DNA from: an uncultured Oscillospiraceae bacterium
GTDB taxonomy: Bacteria > Bacillota > Clostridia > Oscillospirales > Oscillospiraceae
NCBI GenBank assembly: GCA_947599875.1
Contig: CANQFV010000004.1
Location: 1 to 64,000, forward strand
Length of the DNA: 64,000 bases
Direction: 5' to 3'
Under the pieces are notes generated by a model. That model worked only from the letters and a program-made list of their open reading frames with translations. It did not search any database and was not told the DNA's origin. This document shows, piece by piece, positions 7,305-16,600 of the stretch (positions within the stretch are counted from its first letter, which is position 1; every line of letters starts with the position of its first letter). Made by a program: the position numbers and the translations under genes.

Positions 7305-8381
7305 ACGGAGCTATCCCAACGAAAAAAGCGTATTCTCCGGGCTGTTGTGGAAGAATATATCGACACGGCCGAGCCGGTGGGCAGCAAAACGGTGCAGGCC
7401 CGGGCAGGTCTTGACTGTTCCTCGGCCACCATCCGCAACGAGCTGATGGCCCTGGACAGGGAGGGCTATTTAGAGCAGCCCCACACCTCCGCCGGCCGGA
7501 TCCCCACGGCCAAGGGCTACCGTCTGTACGTCAATGAGCTGATGGCCCACCGGGACGTGAGCCACGAGGAGGCCGACCGCATCGACGCCGGGTTCTCCGG
7601 CGGGGCGGAGGCGGAGAAGCTGATCTCCCAGATGAGCCACATGGCCACGGAGCTGACAAGCTACCCGTCGCTGACCATCAGCGCCCCCAAGGCCGCCACG
7701 GTGAAGCGGGTGGATCTCATCTATTTGGATCCCAACAGCTTTATTATCGTTCTGCTTCTGTCGGACGACACCGTGAAGAACAAGCTTGTCCATCTGCCCT
7801 TCTCCTTTACCCAGACGATGATCACGCGTCTGGCCGCCGTGTTCAACACCGGCTTCACGGGGCTGACCGAGGAGCATATCACGCCGGAGCTGATCACCCT
7901 GACGGAGCGCTCCACGGGGGACACGATGGGCCTCACCTCCGTCATCGCGGGCTTCGTCATTGAGGTTCTCACCAGCTCCCGGGGCGTGGGCGCGTCGGTA
8001 TCGGGTGAGGCGAATCTCCTGAAGCTCCCGGAGTTCAAGGACCCGGACAAGGCCCACCGGCTTATCAACTACCTGTCCGACGCCAACAACCTCACGGCCC
8101 TCACCGGCCAGCCGGATTTTGGGGATGTGAAGGTTCTCATCGGGCCGGAGAACGCCGCCGCGGAGCTGCGGGACTCCAGCGTCGTGCTGGCAAGCTACAA
8201 CGCCGGGGACAATATGCGCGGCATCATCGGCGTGGTTGGCCCCACCAGGATGGACTACTCCGCCGTGGCGGCAAAACTGAGTTACATCGCCGGGGGGCTC
8301 TCCCGGCTGCTGGGCGGCGGCTCCGCTCCCCCGTCCGGTTTTGGCAAACTGATGATCAAAGGAGAGGAACACGATGGCTGA
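7305..8381 (+). CDS. hrcA: Heat-inducible transcriptional repressor HrcA
   Basis: HrcA binds CIRCE and represses the chaperone operon. The N-terminal winged-helix (AVVEEYIDTAEPVGSKTV, CSSATIRNELMALDREGYL, SAGRIPTAKGYRLYV) and the C-terminal GAF-like domain are complete. Family alignment puts the initiator just before ELSQRKKRILRAVV, but the codon there (7305-7307) is ACG, with AAGGTGAG a few bases upstream. No ATG, GTG or TTG lies between the upstream in-frame stop (7290) and GTG 7347, and starting at GTG 7347 (344 residues) would remove the first helix of the DNA-binding domain. Either ACG initiates, or the start codon is mutated or misread. The 3' end overlaps grpE by eight bases. Confidence 0.9.
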   Translation, partial: TELSQRKKRILRAVVEEYIDTAEPVGSKTVQARAGLDCSSATIRNELMALDREGYLEQPHTSAGRIPTAKGYRLYVNELMAHRDVSHEEADRIDAGFSGGAEAEKLISQMSHMATELTSYPSLTISAPKAATVKRVDLIYLDPNSFIIVLLLSDDTVKNKLVHLPFSFTQTMITRLAAVFNTGFTGLTEEHITPELITLTERSTGDTMGLTSVIAGFVIEVLTSSRGVGASVSGEANLLKLPEFKDPDKAHRLINYLSDANNLTALTGQPDFGDVKVLIGPENAAAELRDSSVVLASYNAGDNMRGIIGVVGPTRMDYSAVAAKLSYIAGGLSRLLGGGSAPPSGFGKLMIKGEEHDG

Positions 8382-8898
8382 TAAAGAGAAGGACAAGGTG
8401 AAGAAGGAGCCGGAGGCGGAAGCGGCGGAGGCCGGCGCGCCGGAGGCGGAGGAGACGGAGAAGGCGGAACCCACCGCCCAGGAACTGCTCAACGCCGAGA
8501 AGGACAAATATGTGCGGCTGTACGCCGAGTACGAAAATTACCGCCGCCGCAGTCAGAAGGAACGGGAGGCCCTCTACGCCCAGGTGAAATCCGACACCGT
8601 CACCGGCTTCCTGCCCGTCTATGACAATCTGGAGCGCGCCCTGAAGCTGGGCTGCTCCGACGAGGCCTTTTTAAAGGGCATCGAGATGACCATGAAGTCC
8701 CTGGAGGGGATCTTTGAGAAGATGGGCGTGAAGAAGATCGACGCCGTGGGCAAGCCCTTCGACGCCAATCTCCACAACGCCGTGATGCATGTGGAGGACG
8801 AGGACGCCGGTGAAAACCAGATCGTGGAGGAGTTCCAGAAGGGCTTCACCCTGGGGGACAAGGTGATCCGGTTCTCTATGGTAAAGGTGGCCAACTAA
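8374..8898 (+). CDS. grpE: Nucleotide exchange factor GrpE
   Basis: Protein of 174 residues, the usual GrpE size. It speeds ADP release from DnaK. A low-complexity Glu/Ala N-terminal tail (about 45 residues) is followed by the dimerising coiled coil (NAEKDKYVRLYAEYENYRRR) and the C-terminal beta domain (FDANLHNAVMHVEDED, GFTLGDKVIRFSMVKVAN), which carries the GrpE signature. ATG 8374 has GGAGAGGA upstream and lies inside the end of hrcA, so the two are translationally coupled. Confidence 0.97.
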   Translation: MADKEKDKVKKEPEAEAAEAGAPEAEETEKAEPTAQELLNAEKDKYVRLYAEYENYRRRSQKEREALYAQVKSDTVTGFLPVYDNLERALKLGCSDEAFLKGIEMTMKSLEGIFEKMGVKKIDAVGKPFDANLHNAVMHVEDEDAGENQIVEEFQKGFTLGDKVIRFSMVKVAN

Positions 8899-9021
8899 GC
8901 CGGCTTGAAAGGGCTTTGCCCTTGAAAAAATGATAAATCGATTTGCGTCTGCGGACGCGAGATCTGCGATGCTCTTGAAAAGTTAACAATTACAATTCAT
9001 ATAAACAGGAGGAAAAAAATC

Positions 9022-10878
9022 ATGGGAAAGATCATAGGTATTGACCTTGGAACAACAAACAGCTGTGTGGCGGTCATGGAGGGCGGCGAGCCGGTGGTCA
9101 TCGCCAACGCGGAGGGTATGCGTACCACGCCCTCTGTCGTGGCCTTCTCCAAGGACGGCGAACGCATGGTGGGCCATGTGGCAAAGCGCCAGGCCATAAC
9201 GAACCCCGACAGAACCGTCAGCTCCATCAAGCGTGAGATGGGCTCCAACTACCGGGTCACCATCGACGGCAAGTCCTACACCCCCCAGGAGATCAGCTCT
9301 ATGGTGCTGATGAAGCTGAAGGCCGACGCCGAGGCGTATCTGGGCCAGAGCGTCACCGAGGCGGTCATCACCGTCCCGGCCTACTTCACCGACTCCCAGC
9401 GCCAGGCCACCAAGGACGCCGGCAAGATCGCGGGTCTTGACGTGAAGCGCATCATCAACGAGCCCACCGCCGCGGCCCTGGCCTACGGCGTGGACAAGGA
9501 GCAGAGCCAGAAGATCATGGTCTATGACCTGGGCGGCGGCACCTTCGACGTGTCCATCCTGAACATCGACGACGGCGTCATCGAGGTTCTGGCCACCGCC
9601 GGCAACAACCGCCTGGGCGGCGACGACTTTGACCAGTGCGTGGTGAAGTACCTGGTGAGCGAGTTCAAGCGCACCGACGGCGTGGATCTCTCCACCGACC
9701 GCGTGGCCATGCAGCGCCTGCGTGAGGCCGCCGAGAAGGCCAAGTGCGACCTCTCCGGCATGATGAGTACCACCGTGAATCTGCCCTATATCACCGCCGA
9801 CGCCAACGGCCCCAAGCACCTGGACGTGACCCTCACCAGGGCCAAGTTCAACGAGCTGACGGCCCATCTGGTGGAGGCCACCGCCGGCCCCGTGCGTCAG
9901 GCCATGTCCGACGCCGGACTCAGCGGCTCCGACATCTCCAAGGTACTTCTGGTGGGCGGCTCCAGCCGTATCCCCGCCGTTCAGGACGAGGTGAAGAAGC
10001 TCACCGGCAAGGACGGCTTCAAGGGCATCAACCCCGACGAGTGCGTGGCCGTGGGCGCGGCCATCCAGGGCGGCGTCCTGGGCGGCGACGTGGAGGGCAT
10101 CCTCCTGCTGGATGTCACCCCCCTGTCCCTGGGCATTGAGACCCTGGGCGGCGTCTTCACCAAGATCATCGAGCGCAACACCACCATCCCCTGCAACCGC
10201 AAGCAGGTGTTCTCCACCGCCGCGGACAACCAGACCTCCGTTGAGGTCAACGTCCTCCAGGGTGAGCGCGAGATGGCCCAGTACAACAAGTCCCTGGGCC
10301 GCTTCCATCTGGACGGCATCGCCCCGGCCCGCCGCGGCGTTCCTCAGATCGAGGTCAGCTTCGATATCGACGCCAACGGCATCGTCAACGTCTCCGCCCG
10401 GGATCTGGGCACCGGCCGTGAGCAGCACATCACCATCACCTCCTCCTCCAACATGTCCAAGGAGGACGTGGAGAAGGCCGTCCGGGAGGCCGAGCAGTAC
10501 GCCGCCGAGGACGCCAAGCGCCGCGAGGAGGTTGACACCCGCAATCAGGGCGACCAGATGGTCTACCAGACGGAGAAGATCCTCAGCGAATCCGGCGACA
10601 AGCTGGACGCCGGCGACAAGCAGGAGGTGGAGTCCGCTCTGGCCAGCCTGAAGACAGCTCTGGCCGGCACGGATACCGCCGCCATCAAGTCCGCCACCGA
10701 CGCCCTGACTCAGACCTTCTACAAGGTGAGCGAGAAGCTCTACGCCAACGCCAACCCCCAGGGCCAGGGCTTTGACCCCAACAACATGGGCGGCAACCCC
10801 GGCGGAAATCAGGGCGGCAACGGCCAGCAGTACTATGACGCCGACTACACCGTAGTGGACGACGACGACAAGAAATAA
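9022..10878 (+). CDS. dnaK: Molecular chaperone DnaK (Hsp70)
   Basis: Protein of 618 residues, full length. The ATPase domain has [44 protein letters not shown] and [10 protein letters not shown]; the substrate-binding domain starts after [17 protein letters not shown]; the lid is helical, and the tail is Gly/Asn-rich, ending [13 protein letters not shown]. It folds and holds client proteins with DnaJ and GrpE. ATG 9022 has AGGAGG about ten bases upstream. The 123-base gap after grpE has no terminator, so it stays in the operon. Codon use is strongly GC-ending, typical of a highly expressed native gene. Confidence 0.98.
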   Translation: MGKIIGIDLGTTNSCVAVMEGGEPVVIANAEGMRTTPSVVAFSKDGERMVGHVAKRQAITNPDRTVSSIKREMGSNYRVTIDGKSYTPQEISSMVLMKLKADAEAYLGQSVTEAVITVPAYFTDSQRQATKDAGKIAGLDVKRIINEPTAAALAYGVDKEQSQKIMVYDLGGGTFDVSILNIDDGVIEVLATAGNNRLGGDDFDQCVVKYLVSEFKRTDGVDLSTDRVAMQRLREAAEKAKCDLSGMMSTTVNLPYITADANGPKHLDVTLTRAKFNELTAHLVEATAGPVRQAMSDAGLSGSDISKVLLVGGSSRIPAVQDEVKKLTGKDGFKGINPDECVAVGAAIQGGVLGGDVEGILLLDVTPLSLGIETLGGVFTKIIERNTTIPCNRKQVFSTAADNQTSVEVNVLQGEREMAQYNKSLGRFHLDGIAPARRGVPQIEVSFDIDANGIVNVSARDLGTGREQHITITSSSNMSKEDVEKAVREAEQYAAEDAKRREEVDTRNQGDQMVYQTEKILSESGDKLDAGDKQEVESALASLKTALAGTDTAAIKSATDALTQTFYKVSEKLYANANPQGQGFDPNNMGGNPGGNQGGNGQQYYDADYTVVDDDDKK

Positions 10879-10885
10879 TTAAATG

Positions 10886-10908
10886 GCGGAGCCGCTCAGC
10901 GGCTCCGC
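10886..10908 (+). other. dnaK-dnaJ intergenic hairpin
   Basis: Perfect 10-bp stem GCGGAGCCGC / GCGGCTCCGC around a TCA loop, directly after the dnaK stop. No U-run follows, so it is more likely an mRNA-processing or stability element, or a partial attenuator that lowers dnaJ relative to dnaK. Confidence 0.55.
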
Positions 10909-11032
10909 AACCTTGTGAATTACCGGCCCGAAGCCCAGCGGCGCGGGTTCGGGACGGAAAGGAGGAGCAAAATCTGCGCCTGAGCCGTGCCGCGTGCGGC
11001 GCGGCGAGGTAAGCAATTTTCGCGACGACGGC

Positions 11033-12172
11033 ATGGCTGAAAAACGAGACTATTATGAGGTCCTGGGCGTCCCTAAGACGGCCACGGACGCGGAGCTGAA
11101 AAAGGCATTTTACAAGATCGCCAAGGAGAACCACCCGGATCTGCACCCCGGGGACAAGGAGTGCGAGGCCCGGCTCAAGGAGGCGGGAGAGGCCTACGAG
11201 GTTCTCTCCGACAAGGACAAGCGGGCCAAGTATGACCAGTTCGGCTTTGCCGGGGTGGATCCCAGCTACGCCGCCCAGAACGGCGGCTACGGCGGGGGCT
11301 TTGACTTCTCCGGCTTCGGCGGGCTTGACGATCTTTTCAGCAACATATTCGGCGGCGGCTTTGGCGGATTCGGCCAGGGTCGCGCCCGGACACGCAACGG
11401 ACCCCGTCCCGGGGAGGACATACGCGTGGGGATCAGTCTCTCCTTTGAGGAGGCCGCCTTCGGCTGTGATAAGACCGTCACCGTCCAGCGGATCGAGACC
11501 TGCGACGAGTGCGGCGGCTCCGGCTGTGCCAAGGGCGCCACGGCGGAGGTGTGCCCCGACTGCCACGGCTCCGGTGTTGTCACCATCACCCAGCGCACCC
11601 CCTTCGGGGTCATGCAGTCCCAGGGGGAGTGCCCCAAGTGCCGCGGCAAGGGCAAGATCATCCATCAGCCCTGTGCCAAGTGCAAGGGCGCGGGGAGGAT
11701 CCGTCGGAACAGGACGGAGAATCTCCATATCGACGCCGGTATCTCCAACAACGTGACCATCCCCATGTCCGGGCGGGGCAATGCCGGGACAAACGGCGGC
11801 CCCTCCGGCGACCTCTTGATCACCGTGTCCATCCGGCCCCACGATTTCTTTGAGCGGGACGGCAACAGCGTCCTGTGTGAGATCCCCATCACCGTCACCC
11901 AGGCCATCCTGGGCGCGGAGCTGGAGGTCCCCACCCTGGACGGCAAGGTGAAGTACTCCATCCCGGAGGGCACCCAGCACGGGGACACCTTCCGCCTGCG
12001 GGGCAAGGGCATCCCCTATTTCCGCTCCTCCGGCCGGGGCGACCAGTTCGTCACCGTCAACGTGGTCATCCCCCGGAATCTCACCGCCGAACAGCGGGAG
12101 CTGGTGGAGAAGCTGGACGCCACCCTGGGCGGCGGCGCCCCCAAGCCCCGGAAGTCCAAGTGGAAGAAATGA
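11033..12172 (+). CDS. dnaJ: Chaperone protein DnaJ (Hsp40)
   Basis: Protein of 379 residues. J domain at about 1-70 with the HPD motif (KENHPDLHPG), a Gly/Phe-rich linker (about 75-125), four CxxCxGxG zinc-finger repeats (CDECGGSG, CPDCHGSG, CPKCRGKG, CAKCKGAG) and the C-terminal substrate domain. It stimulates DnaK ATPase and delivers clients. The start MAEKRDYYEVLG is fixed by family conservation, but the ribosome site next to ATG 11033 is poor. A strong AAGGAGGAG lies near 10960, far upstream and not paired with an ATG; an in-frame GTG at 10994 could extend the protein by 13 residues. Two strong terminators follow. Confidence 0.95.
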   Translation: MAEKRDYYEVLGVPKTATDAELKKAFYKIAKENHPDLHPGDKECEARLKEAGEAYEVLSDKDKRAKYDQFGFAGVDPSYAAQNGGYGGGFDFSGFGGLDDLFSNIFGGGFGGFGQGRARTRNGPRPGEDIRVGISLSFEEAAFGCDKTVTVQRIETCDECGGSGCAKGATAEVCPDCHGSGVVTITQRTPFGVMQSQGECPKCRGKGKIIHQPCAKCKGAGRIRRNRTENLHIDAGISNNVTIPMSGRGNAGTNGGPSGDLLITVSIRPHDFFERDGNSVLCEIPITVTQAILGAELEVPTLDGKVKYSIPEGTQHGDTFRLRGKGIPYFRSSGRGDQFVTVNVVIPRNLTAEQRELVEKLDATLGGGAPKPRKSKWKK

Positions 12173-12180
12173 GGCTGGCG

Positions 12181-12224
12181 AAAAAGGTGTGCGGTTTCTC
12201 CAAGGAGAAACCGCACACCTTTTT
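12181..12224 (+). terminator. Terminator after dnaJ (first hairpin)
   Basis: Perfect 21-bp stem starting AAAAAGGTGTGCGG with a two-base loop, closing with CCGCACACC and TTTTT. It begins eight bases after the dnaJ stop and can work in both directions. Confidence 0.9.
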
Positions 12225-12291
12225 CTGCCAAGGGGGTGCGTAAGCTGGCTTGGAAGGCCTGAAGGCCTTCCAATGCCAAGGGGATGCGTGC

Positions 12292-12335
12292 GAAAACCCC
12301 CGCTCGAATTCTGCGGAATTCGAGCGGGGGTTTTC
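12292..12335. terminator. Bidirectional terminator between dnaJ and the XRE gene
   Basis: Perfect 20-bp inverted repeat, GAAAACCCCCGCTCG... with a four-base loop, flanked by A- and T-runs within the arms. It lies between the convergent dnaJ and XRE-regulator genes. A smaller GGAAGGCC/GGCCTTCC hairpin lies at about 12252-12271. Nothing in 12173-12488 looks coding. Confidence 0.75.
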
Positions 12336-12488
12336 TGCTGCCGCGCTGCGCCATGTCCCGCGGGTACACACTTGCGCGGCAAGAGAGATTTTTTGCAAGG
12401 CACATGTCCTTGCAAAAAAATATTTGAATGGGGGATGGGACGGGGCTGTTCCCTTGTGGGGACGGCCTCCGGGTTATTGCTACCCTGT

Positions 12489-12683
12489 TCATTCCGGCCA
12501 AAAGATCTCGTCCAGGGTCTTATTCAGGGCGCGGCAGATGACGATGCACAGGTTCACGGTGGGGTTGTAGTCGCCGCTCTCGATGGCGTTGATGGTCTGG
12601 CGGGAGACGCCCACCTCATCCGCCAGGGCCTGCTGGCTCAGGTCCAGGGCCGCACGGGCGGCCTTCAGGCGGAGATTCTTCAT
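12489..12683 (-). CDS. Small XRE-family transcriptional regulator
   Basis: Protein of 64 residues consisting almost only of a Cro/CI-type helix-turn-helix: LDLSQQALADEVGVSRQTINAIESGDYNPTV read in two parts shows the recognition helix SRQTINAIE and the conserved SGDYNP turn, ending DEIF. It closely resembles the YgzD/HipB-like small regulators that accompany membrane proteins in Firmicutes. Its ATG overlaps the stop of the membrane-protein gene by four bases, so the two are coupled; the regulator probably controls its own operon. A second such pair, in the opposite gene order, is at 46409-47090. Confidence 0.9.
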   Translation of the reverse strand: MKNLRLKAARAALDLSQQALADEVGVSRQTINAIESGDYNPTVNLCIVICRALNKTLDEIFWPE

Positions 12684-13207
12684 TCCCGGTTCCTCCGATC
12701 CAGGAGAACCTTAATGAAGAGGCTCAAGAAGATGCTGGCGGCCATCATGCCGAAGCTCAAATACATCCAGCAGCGCCCAAGGCGCCCCTCCGACAGCGTG
12801 CCCTCGTCCCGCATCAGCGTCAGGCCATAAAAGATCTCCCACGCCGCCACAAGGCCCATGCTCAACAAAATCACAGCCCGGCTGCCCTTGATGGCCACAA
12901 AGGCGTCCTTCACAATGCTGTACACGCTCATGACCGTGACGCCCAGGCACACCGTCATCAGCGGCGCCACCCCGGGGACCGCCAGCTCCCGGTCAAAGGT
13001 GGACTCGGCCAGGTAAAAGCAGACCCCGGCCAGCACCATCGCGTAAAAGCCCAGCTCAAAGCCCTTTCCCCTGGCCCTGAGCTGCCGCTCGTCGTACTGT
13101 CCGTTGCCCACCTTGCTCCTGCGGTCCAGGGAACCGAGATAGACAAGGAGCGAAAACCCGCCCACAGTCAAAAGAATGATAACGACAAAAATACCCGTCG
13201 GCCTCAT
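12680..13207 (-). CDS. Four-helix membrane protein paired with XRE regulator
   Basis: Protein of 175 residues with four or five hydrophobic segments (about residues 5-25, 45-70, 75-95, 105-125, 145-170). I do not recognise a named family. The paired organisation with a 64-residue XRE regulator is common in gut Clostridia, where such membrane proteins are annotated only as DUFs. ATG 13207 has GGGGAGGA seven bases upstream; upstream in-frame readings lack a ribosome site. It is the promoter-proximal gene of the pair. Confidence 0.78.
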   Translation of the reverse strand: MRPTGIFVVIILLTVGGFSLLVYLGSLDRRSKVGNGQYDERQLRARGKGFELGFYAMVLAGVCFYLAESTFDRELAVPGVAPLMTVCLGVTVMSVYSIVKDAFVAIKGSRAVILLSMGLVAAWEIFYGLTLMRDEGTLSEGRLGRCWMYLSFGMMAASIFLSLFIKVLLDRRNRE

Positions 13208-13233
13208 GGGATCCTCCCCTTTCCTTTTTCTAT

Positions 13234-13262
13234 ACTGTAGCACTTATCTGATAATTTGTCAA
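13234..13262 (-). promoter_or_regulatory. Promoter of the membrane protein / XRE operon
   Basis: Minus-strand TTGACA (13262-13257), 17 bases, then TACAGT (13239-13234), about 30 bases before the start codon. A near-consensus sigma-A promoter. Confidence 0.75.
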
Positions 13263-13314
13263 GTATATTTTACTATTTTGCCAAAGAGAGAATTTGCTCA
13301 AACCCGCCCAGGCA

Positions 13315-13350
13315 GCAAAAAGGCCGCCTACAGTTTCAGTAAGCGGCCTT
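13315..13350 (-). terminator. Terminator downstream of the giant surface-protein gene
   Basis: On the minus strand the stem AAGGCCGC / GCGGCCTT is followed by TTTTTGC. It lies about 270 bases past the stop of the SLH/vWA gene and just upstream of the next operon's promoter, so it insulates the two. Confidence 0.65.
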
Positions 13351-13370
13351 GCCGGAAGAATAGTTTTTCG

Positions 13371-13564
13371 CACCTGCCGGGACAGTTCAAACACGAAAGC
13401 GGATACATTGTCCCGGTAGGTGTGTACAGATAATCGCGAATAGGCGCAAGGGACGTAGGCCCTTTATAGGAGCGCAACGGCAAAAGTGGGGCGTAATTTC
13501 GCGAATAATGTTTTCCGCCTTTCAGGGGCAGAGCCGTCCTGGCGACGGGTGTCAGGACGGCTCT
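13371..13564. repeat. Two long inverted repeats in the giant gene's 3' region
   Basis: Arms CACCTGCCGGGACA (13371-13384) and TGTCCCGGTAGGTG (13409-13422) pair with one mismatch around a 24-base loop. A second perfect 12-bp pair, AGAGCCGTCCTG / CAGGACGGCTCT, lies at 13530-13564. No ORF is supported between 13208 and 13617. They may be structured 3' UTR or relics of an inserted element. Confidence 0.6.
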
Positions 13565-13617
13565 ACTCTCAGGTAAGAATTGCCGGATATGCTTCACTTA
13601 GCTGCATAAGGGGCGGT

Positions 13618-16600
13618 TTACCATGTACCGCTGCCACCGCCGCTACTACCACCACTGTTGCCGCTTCTGCCACTGTCATGAAAGACGCTGTAATATGGCA
13701 ACTTGCTTGAAAGCGTAAGTCCTAATGCGGACGCACGGGTATAGATGCCACGAGATAAAGTCTTAAACGTATCTTCTATTTCATCATTTCCCATACCCAG
13801 GAACCAACTCGATATCAATTTCCCCAAGTCATTTTTGAGCAAACGTTTCTTTTCATAGTCTTCACCAACCAGTCTGCACTGAGCTAATTGTGTCATATAT
13901 TCAGCTACTGTACCGTCATATGAGAAGAATACATCACCGTGTTCGATATTAGAATCGATATACTCAATGCAGCCATCGGAGAGGGCCTTCATTGTCCTAC
14001 AGCTTACTATGAGTTTGGCTTGGTTGCTCAAACCGGCAACGTTGATTGTTAGCTTGGCAATATCATAGACGGATTTAGCCACTTTTGTATAGGGGCAGAT
14101 ATTCGAGGCAATATCCATGACAATGGAAAGTGAAGTGAGCGCAATTGTTTTAGTATTTGCCGCAACCAATTGCTTCTCATAAGTGTCCCAGGATTCGTCT
14201 TCTATCGCTTTTGCAATGTCATGTGCTGCAACCCGGTCATATTCTTCGGGTGCGTGTTCTGCGATATAATACAGCAAGTCGATATAAGCAACATATGCAT
14301 CGCGGTTTGCCTTCAATTTTCCGTATGTATTGCAAGTTTCTGTAATCTCTATTACTCCGTCCACAACGTCCATTGCGGCGTCAACATAGGTGCTGGTCAT
14401 ATCCCCCTTATCACCTTTTGATTTCAAAAAATCTTTATATCCCCTTGAAATTGCCTTAAAGCCTGTATCGAGTCTCATATACCTAAAACCGTCATAACAG
14501 GTTTTGATTGTGCTGACAGCAACGGCAATCTCGGAAAACGCCTTATCCCAGGCAGTAGTCAGGTCTTCTGTAAATGAGGCAAAATCATCTTTATGTTCCC
14601 GAAATAGATCTTGGAACTCTTCTATTGTGGAGATCGTCGTATTCGCATCGGACAAAACATCTTTCAAAACGCCCTCCAAAACGCCCTCATCCTCATCTGA
14701 AAAGAACTGGTTTGTATTCATCGCGTCCAGGATTTTCTTCCTACTTGCTCTCAGTTGTCGAGAAGCACCCTCTATCTTTATATTTCCTGCCCTGGCTTCA
14801 TCGATGAAGGTTTTTGCATCCCCCGAATCGCTAATATCGTTTACCATGTCCGCCACATCGCCAGTAATAGTATAGATACTCTTTGTTGTCTTGGCGATGT
14901 TGGCAATACTCTGCATATACTTTAGATACTGGTTACGAATTTCCAGCGCGGCGATTTTTTCACTGTTTTTCTCAATGGTATCCGCTGATGCGTAGTCGTA
15001 AAAGAATGCAATCAACTGCTCTTTAGCCTCATCAGTTTTTTCTACGTCGAATAATGCGTTGAAGCGTGACACAAAACTTTTATCATCTGCGACAGAAGTA
15101 TACATATAGCGCTTGTCGTCTTCCAAGGCCTTGAGGTACGAGTACGCATCAGAGGTTCGTTTCATAGGAGGCGTTCCCTGCCTCTTTTCCTCCGCATCAG
15201 AGTAACCATCCCCATCGGAATCCGCAAGAAGTGGATGTGACTCCATTTTAACGTATACTTTATTGCCGGATACGCAGATGTGTATCTCCTCACCATTCTT
15301 CAAGCCATCACCATCCCAGTCGTCGCACTCTTCGCCATACATATCCGTCACATCAATCAAATCAAAGCAAGCGGAAGACAGAGGTAAAATGCCATCGTTC
15401 AACAGCTTAGTATAATAGTCTGAGATTCCGTCGTTGTTCGTGTCAGTCGTATAATCTATTGTTTCAAAAGACACATCTGCGTAGATATCAGGAAGATCAT
15501 CAGCGGAAGCAGCAAAGAAATACTTTCCACCGGTTCCATCGGCAATTGCTCTCAGCGTACTCTCCCGAACGCCTCTCCCCAGACCAATTGTGTATATTAC
15601 AATATTATTATCATGTGCCGTTGTTGTATAATTTGTGTTATAGGAACCGTCCCCGTCCGTCAGAAAAACGATGTACTTATAGGCATCTGTTCTGGTATAA
15701 CTGTCATCTGTAAACAGACTGATTGCTAAACTTATCCCCTTGCTGAGGTTAGTATTACCGCTACTGTTCACACGGTCGATTGCGCTATTTAAGAGGTCAT
15801 GTTCGCTTGTAAACTGCTGGTAAACACTTGCAGAAGAGTCAAAATCAATAACTGCCGCCCGATCGTTTTTTCCAAGCTTTGCAACGAAGTCTTTTGCCGC
15901 CTCTTTGCGCAGATTCGCCTTGTCATTACTTGTCATACTTCCCGAAGAATCAATGACTAACACAATGTCTATACCAGTATACTGAGGATTCTCCTGATTC
16001 TGGGGATTTCTAATTTCAGCTTCCCAGACGCTGTCAAAATCAACTTTATTTAACAAAATATAAGTTGAGAAATGAGACACTGTCGCACAAACTGTACCAT
16101 CTGTCACAGTTTGGTTGGGAAGCTCCTCCAATAGCCCGGTCTCCTCATTAAGATAATATATTCTCGGTTGGAATGTCTCTCCAATTTCCCAGAGTTCTGA
16201 GTCATATTCAAACATTATTACTGCGGATTCAAGTACGCCATCCGTGGAGAAATCATAGGCCGGGCCGCCAAGATATCCCGCTACGTTTTGGGACAAGAGC
16301 AGATTATCCATCGGTGCAAGTTCTTTAATCTGAAGCGTACCAGCACCGGTGGCGTTGGTTTCGGCTTTCGCCGAGACGGTAACTGGCGTGTTCTCATCTA
16401 CGGAGCCGACAGAAACAGCGGTTTCAAATTTGGTCTCAATTTGAAGCGGATCAGATCCAATCTCAGTCTCTACACCATCGTTCACGCCATCTGAATCTGT
16501 ATCTGCATTCAAGGGATCTGTATGATATGTATTTAATTCATCATAATCAGAAAGATAATCACCGTCGGAATCGGAGTGAATCGGGTTAGTACCATAATAT

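Noticed and set aside
8983-10428. Long antisense open frame (481 codons) opposite dnaK
   Set aside because: Its glycine/valine/histidine-rich translation mirrors the GC-rich codons of dnaK; no ribosome site and no family similarity.
12252-12271. GGAAGGCC/GGCCTTCC hairpin as a further terminator
   Set aside because: Short stem and no U-run; two far stronger hairpins flank it.
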